From Massilia sp. PDC64 (GTDB lineage Bacteria > Pseudomonadota > Gammaproteobacteria > Burkholderiales > Burkholderiaceae_D), in assembly GCF_900101265.1 (NCBI RefSeq), contig NZ_FMZS01000005.1:124001-188000 (forward strand): 64,000 bases of DNA, in the 5' to 3' direction. The translations under genes and the position numbers were made by a program. Positions 9,100 through 17,127 of this stretch are shown one piece after another (the stretch's first letter is position 1; every line of letters begins with the position of its first letter). The notes beneath the pieces were generated by a model. That model was given only the letters and a program-made list of their open reading frames with translations. It ran no database searches and was not told where the DNA came from.

Positions 9100-10116
9100 A
9101 TGAGCATGAATCCTCTCAAGGGCTGGCAGGTCGACCGCAGCCGGATCCGCACCATCGGCACCGACCTGCAGCGCCCCGAATGCATCCTGGCGCAACGCGA
9201 TGGCAGCCTGCTGGCGGCCGACGCCCGGGGCGGCGTGATGCGCATCGAACCGGACGGCAGCCAGCGCCTGATCGTGCCCGTTCGGGCGGAGGGCGCCGCC
9301 GCGCAGGACAGCTTCGCGGACCGCTACGTGATGGCCAAGGGCTCGCTGCCGAACGGCCTCGCGCTGATGGAAAACGGCGACATCCTGATCGCCAACTGGG
9401 GCACCGACAGCGTCGAGCTGCTGACTGCGGAGGGCACCCTGCGCACGCTGTACACGGAAATCGACGGCCGTCCGATCGGCAAGGCCAATTTCGTCATGCG
9501 CGATTCGAAAGGCCGCACCTGGCTAACCGTCACCACGCGCACGGTGCCGTGGACCGATTCGATCAATTCGGGCGTCCTCGACGGCTATATCGCGTTGATG
9601 GACGAGAAGGGCATCCGCATCGTGGCCGACGGCTTCGGTGGCACCAACGAGATCCGCTTCGACGCCGCCGAGGAGTGGCTGTACGTCGTGGAGAGCAACG
9701 CGCGCCGCATCTCGCGCCTGCGCGTGGCCGACGACGGCTCGCTGTACGGGCGCGAAGTCTATGGCCCGGCGGCGCTGGAGGGCTTCCCGGACGGCTTCGC
9801 GTTCGACGCTTACGGCAACCTGTGGATCACCCTGATCATGAGCGACAAGCTGATCGCGCTGACGCCCGAGGGCGAGGTCCTGACCCTGCTCGACGACGGC
9901 AATCCGGAAGCGACGGCCCGCCTGAACCGCCACTTCGCCGACAAGACGCTGACGCCCGAGATCATGCAGGCGGCGCGGGGACCGCTCGCCCCCTGGATGG
10001 CGAGCCTGACGTTCGGCGGCCCTGACCTGCGCACGGTCTACCTGGGCAGCCTGATGGGCACGACGATCCCGTATTTCCGGGCGCCGGTGGCGGGTCTGCC
10101 GCTGATCCACTGGTAA
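9100..10116 (+). CDS. SMP-30/gluconolactonase-family protein
   Basis: This 338-residue six-bladed-propeller hydrolase is of the SMP-30/Gnl/LRE type, which opens lactones with a bound divalent metal. Family-like segments are RPECILAQRDGSLLAADARG near the N-terminus, PNGLALMENGDILIANWG and PDGFAFDAYGNLWIT. It has no signal peptide, so it is cytoplasmic. It is the first gene of the rightward operon that diverges from the LysR regulator and is therefore the likely regulated head gene. It probably hydrolyses a lactone in the aromatic pathway. A second Met two codons in (9106) is an alternative start. Confidence 0.82.
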   Translation: MSMNPLKGWQVDRSRIRTIGTDLQRPECILAQRDGSLLAADARGGVMRIEPDGSQRLIVPVRAEGAAAQDSFADRYVMAKGSLPNGLALMENGDILIANWGTDSVELLTAEGTLRTLYTEIDGRPIGKANFVMRDSKGRTWLTVTTRTVPWTDSINSGVLDGYIALMDEKGIRIVADGFGGTNEIRFDAAEEWLYVVESNARRISRLRVADDGSLYGREVYGPAALEGFPDGFAFDAYGNLWITLIMSDKLIALTPEGEVLTLLDDGNPEATARLNRHFADKTLTPEIMQAARGPLAPWMASLTFGGPDLRTVYLGSLMGTTIPYFRAPVAGLPLIHW

Positions 10117-10143
10117 CCCGAACGACAATAACGAAGGAGACAC

Positions 10144-11139
10144 ATGAAACTCGCAACCCTCAAGAACGGCTCGCGCGACGGCCGGCTCGTCGTCGTCTCG
10201 CGCGACCTGACCCGCGCCGTGGACGCGGCACCCGTCTCCGCGACGATGCAGGACGCGATCGAGCGCTGGAGCACCGTCGAACCGCTGCTGCGCGCCCGCT
10301 ACGATGCCCTCAACGCGGGCACGCCGGGCGACGCCTTCGCATTCGACCCGGCCCAGGCCGCGGCGCCGCTTCCACGCGCCTACCAGTTCGTCGACGGTTC
10401 GGCATTCTCGAACCACGGCGACATCATGGAGCGGGCCTACAACCTGTCCGTCAAGAAGACGCCCGGCGTGCCGATCCTGATCCAGCGCCAGGGCGACGAC
10501 TTCCGCGGCCCGCGCGACGACTACGCCTTCCCGTCGGAAGACGACAACGGCGATTTCGAGGGCGAATTCGCCGTCATCGTCGACGACGTCCGCATGGGCG
10601 TCGCTGCCGCGGACGCGCTGGAGCATGTAAAACTGATCACGATCTTCAACGACGTCAGCATGCGCGCCCACCTGTTCCGCGAACTGTCGATGGGCTTCGG
10701 CTTCATCCAGGCCAAGCCCGCCACCGCGTTCGCACCGGTCGCCGTGACGCCGGACGAACTGGGCGATGCATGGCGCGACGGCCGCGTGCACCTGGACATG
10801 CAGGTCGAGCGCAACGGCGCGTGGTTCGGCCACCCGAACGGCGGAGAAATGGATGTCGGCTTCGGCGAACTGATTCGCCACCTCGCCTACAACCGGAACC
10901 TGGGCGCCGGCACGATCGTCGGTTCCGGCACGGTGTCGAACAAGAATTACCGCGAGGTCGGCTCCGCCTGCCTCGCCGAGCGGCGCGCGATCGAGACCAT
11001 CGAGCACGGCGAGCCGCGCACGGCCTTCCTGCGCTATGGCGACTGTCTTCGTTTCGAGGTGAAGGGCCCCGACGGCCAGTCGGTGTTCGGCGCGATCGAG
11101 CACCGCTTCGTGGCGCCACGCCAGGGAGGTGCGGCATGA
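10144..11139 (+). CDS. Fumarylacetoacetate-hydrolase-family protein
   Basis: The 331-residue protein has an FAH N-terminal region and the FAH catalytic fold: EFAVIVDDV, ITIFNDVSMRAHL and GAGTIVGSGTVSN near the C-terminus. The family hydrolyses beta-diketone or acylpyruvate C-C bonds, or acts as hydratase, decarboxylase or isomerase on ring-fission products, with Mg or Mn. An AAGGAG site lies just before the start at 10144. The stop overlaps the epimerase start (ATGA). In this cluster it most likely processes a late dienoate or diketo-acid. The exact reaction is not defined by sequence. Confidence 0.85.
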   Translation: MKLATLKNGSRDGRLVVVSRDLTRAVDAAPVSATMQDAIERWSTVEPLLRARYDALNAGTPGDAFAFDPAQAAAPLPRAYQFVDGSAFSNHGDIMERAYNLSVKKTPGVPILIQRQGDDFRGPRDDYAFPSEDDNGDFEGEFAVIVDDVRMGVAAADALEHVKLITIFNDVSMRAHLFRELSMGFGFIQAKPATAFAPVAVTPDELGDAWRDGRVHLDMQVERNGAWFGHPNGGEMDVGFGELIRHLAYNRNLGAGTIVGSGTVSNKNYREVGSACLAERRAIETIEHGEPRTAFLRYGDCLRFEVKGPDGQSVFGAIEHRFVAPRQGGAA

Positions 11140-12098
11140 ACATCCTGATCACGGGCGCGAACGGCTTCGTTGGCCGCCACCTGGTGCGGCGCCTGCTGCG
11201 CACGGGGCGCATCGGCGGGGACCAGGCGCCGTTCTCCAGACTGACGCTCGTCGACCTCGGCGCGGACGACAACATCGACGACGCGCGCGTACGGATAGTC
11301 AACGGCAGCATCGCCGACGACGCGGTACTGCGCGCAGCGTTTTCCGAGCGCGTGGACCACGTGTTCCACCTCGCGAGCGTCCCGGGCGGCGCGGCCGAGA
11401 AAAGCTTTGCGCTGGGCCTGGACGTGAACCTGCGCGCGACATTGGCGATGCTGGAACTGCTGCGCGATCAGCCGGCGCCGCCGGCGCGCTTCACGTTCGC
11501 CAGCACGATCGCCGTGTACGGTTCGCCCATGCCCGCCGTGGTCGACGACGACACGCCGATGCGCCCGGGCCTGAGCTATGGCGCGCACAAGCTGGTCGAC
11601 GAAATCCTGATCAAGGACTACAGCCGGCGCGGCTGGATCGACGGCCGCATCGTGCGCCTGCCCGGCATTGTCGCCCGGCCGCCCGAGCCTTCCGGCCTGC
11701 TGTCCGCATTCATGAGCGACATCTTCTGGAAGCTGCGCGCCGGCACGCCGTTCACCTGTCCCGTGTCGGCCGACGCAACGGCGTGGTGGATGTCGGTGGG
11801 ATGCTGCGTCGACAACCTGCTGCATGCGGCAGGCCTGGACGCGCGGGCGGTCGAAGCGCGGCGCGACTGGACGCTGCCCGTGCTGCGGCTGCGCATCGCC
11901 GAGCTGGTCGAGGCGCTGGCGCGGCGCTACGGCGACGACCGCCGCGGGCTGGTCTCGTACGCGCCCAACGATACCCTCGAGCAGGCGTTCGGTCGCTATC
12001 CACCGCTCGACGCGGCGGCCGCCGAAGCGATCGGATTCCGCCACGACGGCGACGCGGACCGGCTGGTGGTCAATGCCTGCGCTATCGATACGGACTGA
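11136..12098 (+). CDS. NAD-dependent epimerase/dehydratase (extended SDR)
   Basis: The 320-residue extended SDR has a TGANGFVG nucleotide-binding motif at residues 6-13 and the catalytic Tyr148/Lys152 pair (YGAHK). It resembles the D-erythronate dehydrogenase-like group more than sugar-nucleotide epimerases: the C-terminal half (LRLRIAELVEALARRYGDD) is of that type and no sugar-nucleotide gene is near. It is coupled to the FAH gene through ATGA and to the chemoreceptor by a 3-bp gap. It is probably an oxidoreductase for a side-chain or ring-opened acid of the pathway. The function remains open. Confidence 0.75.
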   Translation: MNILITGANGFVGRHLVRRLLRTGRIGGDQAPFSRLTLVDLGADDNIDDARVRIVNGSIADDAVLRAAFSERVDHVFHLASVPGGAAEKSFALGLDVNLRATLAMLELLRDQPAPPARFTFASTIAVYGSPMPAVVDDDTPMRPGLSYGAHKLVDEILIKDYSRRGWIDGRIVRLPGIVARPPEPSGLLSAFMSDIFWKLRAGTPFTCPVSADATAWWMSVGCCVDNLLHAAGLDARAVEARRDWTLPVLRLRIAELVEALARRYGDDRRGLVSYAPNDTLEQAFGRYPPLDAAAAEAIGFRHDGDADRLVVNACAIDTD

Positions 12099-12101
12099 AT
12101 C

Positions 12102-13673
12102 ATGATGCGCAATCTGTCGATCAGGGCGCGGCTGCTGTGCGGCCTCGCCATCCTTTCCATCCTGTCGTCGGTGTCGAGCGTGGGCGCCATCGTCAGTTTC
12201 AACGACTCGAAGTCGTCGCTGGAGACCTTGTACGAGCAGCGCCTGATGGCGATGGCGTTGCTCGACCGCGTGAAGGTCGACCTGTTCTCGATGCAGGGCG
12301 CGATCCTGAACGCCGGCGGGACGGCACCGGCCGAAGCCAGTGTCCTCGATGGCCTGGCGGCCGACCTCGCGCGCAACTGGGCGGACTACCGCCGCAAGCC
12401 GCAAGCGGCGGACACGCGCAAGCTGGCGGACGCGTTCGACCGTACCTGGGGCGCACTGGCCGACGAACTGCGCGCGCTGTCGAAGCCGGATGCCGCCGTG
12501 TCCGTGCCGGCGCTGCAGCAGGACATGGCAAACGCCATCGCGCACGCGCAGCGCATCAGCATGGCGCAGGAGCGCGACGGCGGCCATGCCTACCGTAAGG
12601 CACTCGACGACCTGGCATTCTCGATGCGCTGCGCGCTGGCCGTCCTGGCGCTCAGCCTGGTGACGGCGGTCGCCGTCGCGGTGTCGCTGCTCCGCTCCAT
12701 CTCGGGACCGCTCAAGTACGTGATCGAGCTCACGCAGGCCATCGCCGCGGGCGATCTGACGCGCCGCATCGAGCCGGCGTCCGGCGACGAGATCGGCCAG
12801 ATCACGGCGGCGCTCGCGCGCATGCAGGACGGTATCCGCGCCATGGTGGCCGACCTGCGCGACACCACGGGCATGTTGCTGCCGATGGCGGAGGACCTGG
12901 CGAACGGCAGCCGCGAGCTGGCCGTCCGCAACGACGCGCAGGTGTCGGCCTTGTCCACGACCGCGGTATCCATGGAGGAGCTGACGACGACGGTCCAGCA
13001 GAACGCGGAGAGCGCACGGCAGGTCGATGCCCTCGTCAAGGGTGCGGCCGAGGTGGCGGCACGGGGCGGCGCGGTGGTCGGGGACGTGGTCGCCACGATG
13101 GCGTCGATCGGTGCGGCGTCGGCCAGGATCGTCGACATCATCGGCGTGATCGACGGCATCGCTTTCCAGACCAATCTGCTGGCGCTGAACGCCGCCGTGG
13201 AAGCGGCCAGGGCGGGGGAACAGGGCCGCGGGTTCGCCGTCGTCGCCAGCGAGGTGCGCAACCTTGCGCACCGGTCCGCGTCGGCCGCGAAGGAAATCGA
13301 GGCGCTGATCGGCGCTTCGGCGGCGCAGGTGCGGGACGGGAACAGGCTGGCCGGCGAGGCCGGTGCGACGATCGACGACGTCGTCGCGAGCGTGCGCCGC
13401 GCGACGGCCATGGTCGGCGACATCGCGCGGGCGAGCGTGGAACAGTCCAGCGGGATCGACCAGGTCGGCCGGGCCATCGTCGGCATGGACGGGGTGACGC
13501 AGCAGAATGCGGCACTCGTGCAGCAGGGCGCGGTGTCGGCCGCCGCCATGCGCGAACAGGCGCAGCGGCTGGCGGCGGTCGTGGCCAGGTTCAGGCTGGA
13601 TTCCGAGGTTCGCCCGGTCGAACCCATGCCGGACCGTCCGGGTGACGGTGCGCTCATCACCTGCGGAACCTGA
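12102..13673 (+). CDS. Methyl-accepting chemotaxis protein
   Basis: The 523-residue transmembrane chemoreceptor has a first helix (about residues 10-32), a periplasmic helical ligand domain of the four-helix-bundle (TarH) type (33-170) and a second helix (about 172-195). A HAMP domain (195-250) and the conserved signalling hairpin follow, including [20 protein letters not shown]. No CheR/CheB-tethering pentapeptide ends the protein. It starts 3 bp after the epimerase stop, so it belongs to the catabolic operon. It probably guides cells toward the compound the operon degrades or a related acid. Confidence 0.9.
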   Translation: MMRNLSIRARLLCGLAILSILSSVSSVGAIVSFNDSKSSLETLYEQRLMAMALLDRVKVDLFSMQGAILNAGGTAPAEASVLDGLAADLARNWADYRRKPQAADTRKLADAFDRTWGALADELRALSKPDAAVSVPALQQDMANAIAHAQRISMAQERDGGHAYRKALDDLAFSMRCALAVLALSLVTAVAVAVSLLRSISGPLKYVIELTQAIAAGDLTRRIEPASGDEIGQITAALARMQDGIRAMVADLRDTTGMLLPMAEDLANGSRELAVRNDAQVSALSTTAVSMEELTTTVQQNAESARQVDALVKGAAEVAARGGAVVGDVVATMASIGAASARIVDIIGVIDGIAFQTNLLALNAAVEAARAGEQGRGFAVVASEVRNLAHRSASAAKEIEALIGASAAQVRDGNRLAGEAGATIDDVVASVRRATAMVGDIARASVEQSSGIDQVGRAIVGMDGVTQQNAALVQQGAVSAAAMREQAQRLAAVVARFRLDSEVRPVEPMPDRPGDGALITCGT

Positions 13674-13696
13674 GACGCTGTCGGGCGCACCGGCCG

Positions 13697-14878
13697 TCAG
13701 GACGTCGAGGTGGTCGACACGGCCGGCGAGGCCTCGGGTGCGCCTGACGGACGTGCCGCACGCCCGGCCCGGACAAAACATGCAATGCCCACGACTGCCA
13801 CGCACACGGCGCTTACGCCAAGTCCACCGAACCCCAGCCGCTGGGAGACGGTGCCGGCGAGGGCCGGACCGAGCGCGGAACCGATCATGAGCACGGCCGG
13901 CATCGACGCGGTGGCGCGGCCGGTCGGGTCCAGTCGTGCAATCAGGCCGAACAGGAACGTGTGCGCAAAGATCATGACGAAGGCGAACACGCTGGCTGCG
14001 GCGGCAAACGGCGGAAAGACCGTGGACGACGTGATGGCAAGCGCCAGCGCACTTTGCACGACGGGCGCCGCGATGGCCACGGCCAGCGGCGACAGGCGTC
14101 GCTGGAGCAGTCCGGCCAGTGCTGCGGGAAAGAGGTTGACGATACCCACGATGGCAAGGACAAGGTTCACACGGTCCTGGCCGAAGCCGCGGGCCACACC
14201 GATCCGCTCCATGAAGCTGAAGATCGTGGCCTGGTTCAAGGTAAGACAGACGAGGCCCGCGAGCGCATACCAGGTGGCAGGCGTGATCGGGACCGGCTGT
14301 GCGGCTGCGGGCACCGGGCCTGCATCGTCAAGCGTCTGCGGGAACATCACGGATGCGAGCGCCGCGATCGACATCAGCGTGCCGATGACCGTGAACAGGA
14401 CCGGGCCGCCGCGTGCGGCGATCAGCGCCGGAACGGCCCCATAGAATGCGACCGCGAACAATCCGAGTGCCGAACCGGCGACCGCAAACAGTCGATGCGG
14501 GTTGCTGCTGCGGCCGATCGCGCCATGGGTCATCGACAGGCCGCATCCGACACCGGCGCCGGCGACGACGTGCAAGCCGATCAGGTTGGCCGATCCTGTG
14601 CCGTGCGCCGCCGCGAAGAATGCGGCCGCCGCGGTGCCGTAGCCGCCGATGGCGATCAGGCGCCGCGGCAAGCGGTTGAACAGCGGCGCAAGCAGCAGGC
14701 TGGCGGCCACGACGCCGAGCAGGAAGGATGTCACGGTCAGCCCGGCCTGTTCGAAGTCCAGTGCGTAATGCTGTACCAGTGTGCCGACCCAGACGGGGAG
14801 GGCGACCAGGTCGATCATGCCTGCCACGTGGGTGATGAGCAGCGTCGCTGCCTGGTAAGACTTCATGGGTGTCGACAT
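13697..14878 (-). CDS. MFS transporter
   Basis: This 393-residue protein has about twelve hydrophobic helices and a short basic loop after helix 2 (LFNRLPRRL), as in the major facilitator superfamily. The best start is MSTPMKSYQ at 14878, with GGAG about 10 bases upstream. Upstream starts add a Cys/His-rich stretch with no hydrophobic pattern. It is convergent with the chemoreceptor gene (23-bp gap) and not co-transcribed with it. It resembles efflux or metabolite MFS proteins without a recognisable substrate signature. It may serve the aromatic cluster or be independent. Confidence 0.8.
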   Translation of the reverse strand: MSTPMKSYQAATLLITHVAGMIDLVALPVWVGTLVQHYALDFEQAGLTVTSFLLGVVAASLLLAPLFNRLPRRLIAIGGYGTAAAAFFAAAHGTGSANLIGLHVVAGAGVGCGLSMTHGAIGRSSNPHRLFAVAGSALGLFAVAFYGAVPALIAARGGPVLFTVIGTLMSIAALASVMFPQTLDDAGPVPAAAQPVPITPATWYALAGLVCLTLNQATIFSFMERIGVARGFGQDRVNLVLAIVGIVNLFPAALAGLLQRRLSPLAVAIAAPVVQSALALAITSSTVFPPFAAAASVFAFVMIFAHTFLFGLIARLDPTGRATASMPAVLMIGSALGPALAGTVSQRLGFGGLGVSAVCVAVVGIACFVRAGRAARPSGAPEASPAVSTTSTS

Positions 14879-15041
14879 CTGGGGTGCTCCAGTCCGGAAA
14901 ATGCAGGTCAATGAGACGGTGCAAAGGAGCATGCGGTCAGGCCAGATGCCAGCGTGGGGGCCGCGTGCGTGCCGGCAGGGCCAGACACCCGCCATGTCTC
15001 CTTTGTGATGGCTCGACGATAGCAGCCGGGTGTCGATATGT

Positions 15042-15075
15042 AAAAACGGTATTTCGGATGGCAACTACCGTTTTT
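15042..15075 (-). terminator. Rho-independent terminator after the GH27 gene
   Basis: A perfect inverted repeat (AAAAACGGTA ... TACCGTTTTT) with a 14-base loop lies 10 bp past the GH27 stop. Read on the minus strand, the stem ends in a T run. It could act in both directions. It lies in the 206-bp gap (14879-15084) between the GH27 stop and the MFS start, which otherwise shows only the presumed MFS promoter region. Confidence 0.7.
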
Positions 15076-15084
15076 TCCAATGGT

Positions 15085-17034
15085 TCAGGGGTTTTTTCTT
15101 TGCTGGCGCACCAGCTGGACATCGCCCCAGGTCGCCACGACGGGCGGCGTGGTGTCCGACGCCGCGCCGCGCACCACCAGTTCGATGACGTCATGGCCGC
15201 GGATGTCCGCCTGCAATCGAAACGGCTTGCCGCCGAACGCGACCGGTGGACTTGCCGCCAGCAGTGCGCCGTCCCCGTAGACGTAAAAGCGTACGGGCTG
15301 CCTGGTATTCACGGTCGAGTCGTCGACGCCGACCGACGCGGTCAACCGTGCGTAGCCGGCACTGTTCCGCACCTGGAGCCGAGAGTTGGCCAGGATGCCG
15401 ATGCCCGAATCGAACGCCTGTCCCGCGATCTGCAGGGTCTGGCCGAAGGGCGTCGTGTCCGCCTGCGCGCCGCCCCAGCCCGCGTACTGGGGACGCGCAC
15501 TGCCGGAGCGGGTGTTCGACCACGGGTCGATCATGCGGTGGATGCCGGGGTCGAGCAGTGCTTGCCGGGTGCCGTCGACGGCGACGTGGATCGCACCGGG
15601 AATCTCCGACAGGTAGACGCCGTCTTCCAGCTGCCGCCTGCCGCTTGCCGCGAACAGGCGCGTTTCGTGCGGTGCCAGCGTGAATGCCTGCTCGCCCGTG
15701 AACGTGACGGTCGTTTTCGACCACAGGTCGCGCAACGTGACCGGCGCACTGTCGGACATCTTGAGGTGCCGGGCGAGCAGGGTCACGGCGACCGGCGCCG
15801 CGCCGCGATTGAACAGCGCCACGGCCTTGCGCTGCCCGTCGCCCAGCGTCTTGACCATGATTTGCGCGTCGTCGGAATCGTAGGCGACGACGCCCTGATG
15901 TCCCGCCTTGTCCTGGTTCAGGGCGACGACGTCGGCGTTGCCCAGCACGGCGAGCAGCGCCGCCGGGCCGTTGCGCAAGTCGTAGCTGACCAGCAGCGGG
16001 GCGTTGATCATCGCCCACAGCGAAAAGTGCGACCGCACTTCGACCGGGTGGGCGGCGTCGAATTCCTCGTGGCCGATGTGCAGGATGTCGGGATCGTTCC
16101 AATGACCCGGGCCGGCATACAGCGGGCGTTTCGCGGCGCTGTCGAAGTTGTGCAGCATGCTGGTCCAGTTGGGTGTGATGTCGCTGCTCGTGCGCCACAG
16201 GTTGCCGACTTCCTTGCCCCAGGTGCGCACGTTCGCCATGCCCCAGGCGCAGATCGACAGCACATAGTCGTTGGCCGGCCTGGCGGCCCGCAGCGCGGCG
16301 GCGACGGCTTCGTAGCGGCCGCGCACGGCGGCGATGTCGGTGCGGTTGATGGAGCCGCGTTCGATCAGCGGCGCGAGCCCGCGGTAGTGCTGGCGTTGGA
16401 CGAGGTCGGAACCGGGCGCGAAATCGGCCAATCCGCAGGCGTCGACCTTGATGTAGTCGAAGCCCCAGTCCTTGAAGTACAGGCTGATGTCTTGCGCGAC
16501 GTGGCCGTCGAGTCCGACCTCGCGCTCGGCGGTCGTGCCCTGCGGCAGGTTGGGCGAGTGCAGGTCGTAGGCCTGCGAACAGGCGTTGCGGCCGATGTCC
16601 GTGTAGATGCCGGCTTTCAGCCCCATGGCGTGCAGCTTGTCCGTGAAGGGCCGGAAGCTCGTGCCGTCCGGCCCGCCCGTGGCCGCCGAGGGAAAGATGC
16701 CGGTGCGGACCTGCAGGCGGCTGTCGCCGGCGCGGCGCTTGAGCCACCAGCCGTCGTCCAGGTTGACGTAGACGTAGCCGAGCCCGGCCAGGCCGCTGTC
16801 CACCAGCACGCGCGCGGCGCCGAGGACCTTGTCTTCGTCGACGTCGGTGCGGAATGCGTTCCAGCTGTTCCAGCCCATCGGCGGCGTGGCGGCACTGCCG
16901 CCCGTATTGCCCTGCCAACGGCCGGCCGGCGCCAGCGGATCGGCCGGGGCGCCGGCGCCGGCGTGCGCGGCGATTGACGTGAGCGCGGCGGCGGCGATGC
17001 CGCGCCGGAGAATCGATTGCATGCGTGCGTTCAT
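15085..17034 (-). CDS. Secreted GH27 alpha-galactosidase with C-terminal NPCBM domain
   Basis: The 649-residue enzyme removes terminal alpha-linked galactose or GalNAc. A signal peptide (about 1-29, ending AGAGA) precedes the GH27 barrel, which begins with TPPMGWNSWNAF (about 50-61). The nucleophile is Asp198 in YIKVDACG. The likely acid/base is Asp285 in WRTSSDI. A beta-sandwich follows (about 410-480), then an NPCBM-type carbohydrate-binding module (about 505-646). The start at 17034 places the signal peptide correctly; a longer frame adds an Arg/Pro-rich stretch. It lies 93 bp after the TBDR gene, separated by a hairpin with a T run. It probably works outside the cell or in the periplasm, releasing sugar for this locus. 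Confidence 0.88.
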   Translation of the reverse strand: MNARMQSILRRGIAAAALTSIAAHAGAGAPADPLAPAGRWQGNTGGSAATPPMGWNSWNAFRTDVDEDKVLGAARVLVDSGLAGLGYVYVNLDDGWWLKRRAGDSRLQVRTGIFPSAATGGPDGTSFRPFTDKLHAMGLKAGIYTDIGRNACSQAYDLHSPNLPQGTTAEREVGLDGHVAQDISLYFKDWGFDYIKVDACGLADFAPGSDLVQRQHYRGLAPLIERGSINRTDIAAVRGRYEAVAAALRAARPANDYVLSICAWGMANVRTWGKEVGNLWRTSSDITPNWTSMLHNFDSAAKRPLYAGPGHWNDPDILHIGHEEFDAAHPVEVRSHFSLWAMINAPLLVSYDLRNGPAALLAVLGNADVVALNQDKAGHQGVVAYDSDDAQIMVKTLGDGQRKAVALFNRGAAPVAVTLLARHLKMSDSAPVTLRDLWSKTTVTFTGEQAFTLAPHETRLFAASGRRQLEDGVYLSEIPGAIHVAVDGTRQALLDPGIHRMIDPWSNTRSGSARPQYAGWGGAQADTTPFGQTLQIAGQAFDSGIGILANSRLQVRNSAGYARLTASVGVDDSTVNTRQPVRFYVYGDGALLAASPPVAFGGKPFRLQADIRGHDVIELVVRGAASDTTPPVVATWGDVQLVRQQRKNP

Positions 17035-17054
17035 TGCGGACCCGCGGAATGGAG

Positions 17055-17085
17055 TAAAAAAAATCCGCCCCGGCAGGCAGGGCGG
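17055..17085 (-). terminator. Intercistronic hairpin with T run between TBDR and GH27
   Basis: On the minus strand CCGCCC and GGGCGG (17065-17085) form a 6-bp stem with a 9-base loop, followed by A and eight T residues (17055-17063). It lies 30-50 bases upstream of the GH27 start. It could end most TBDR transcripts and lower expression of the enzyme relative to the receptor. Confidence 0.6.
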
Positions 17086-17127
17086 CAAGGGAGAACGACA
17101 GGGGCGGCGGCGCCGCCCCGGCACGCG

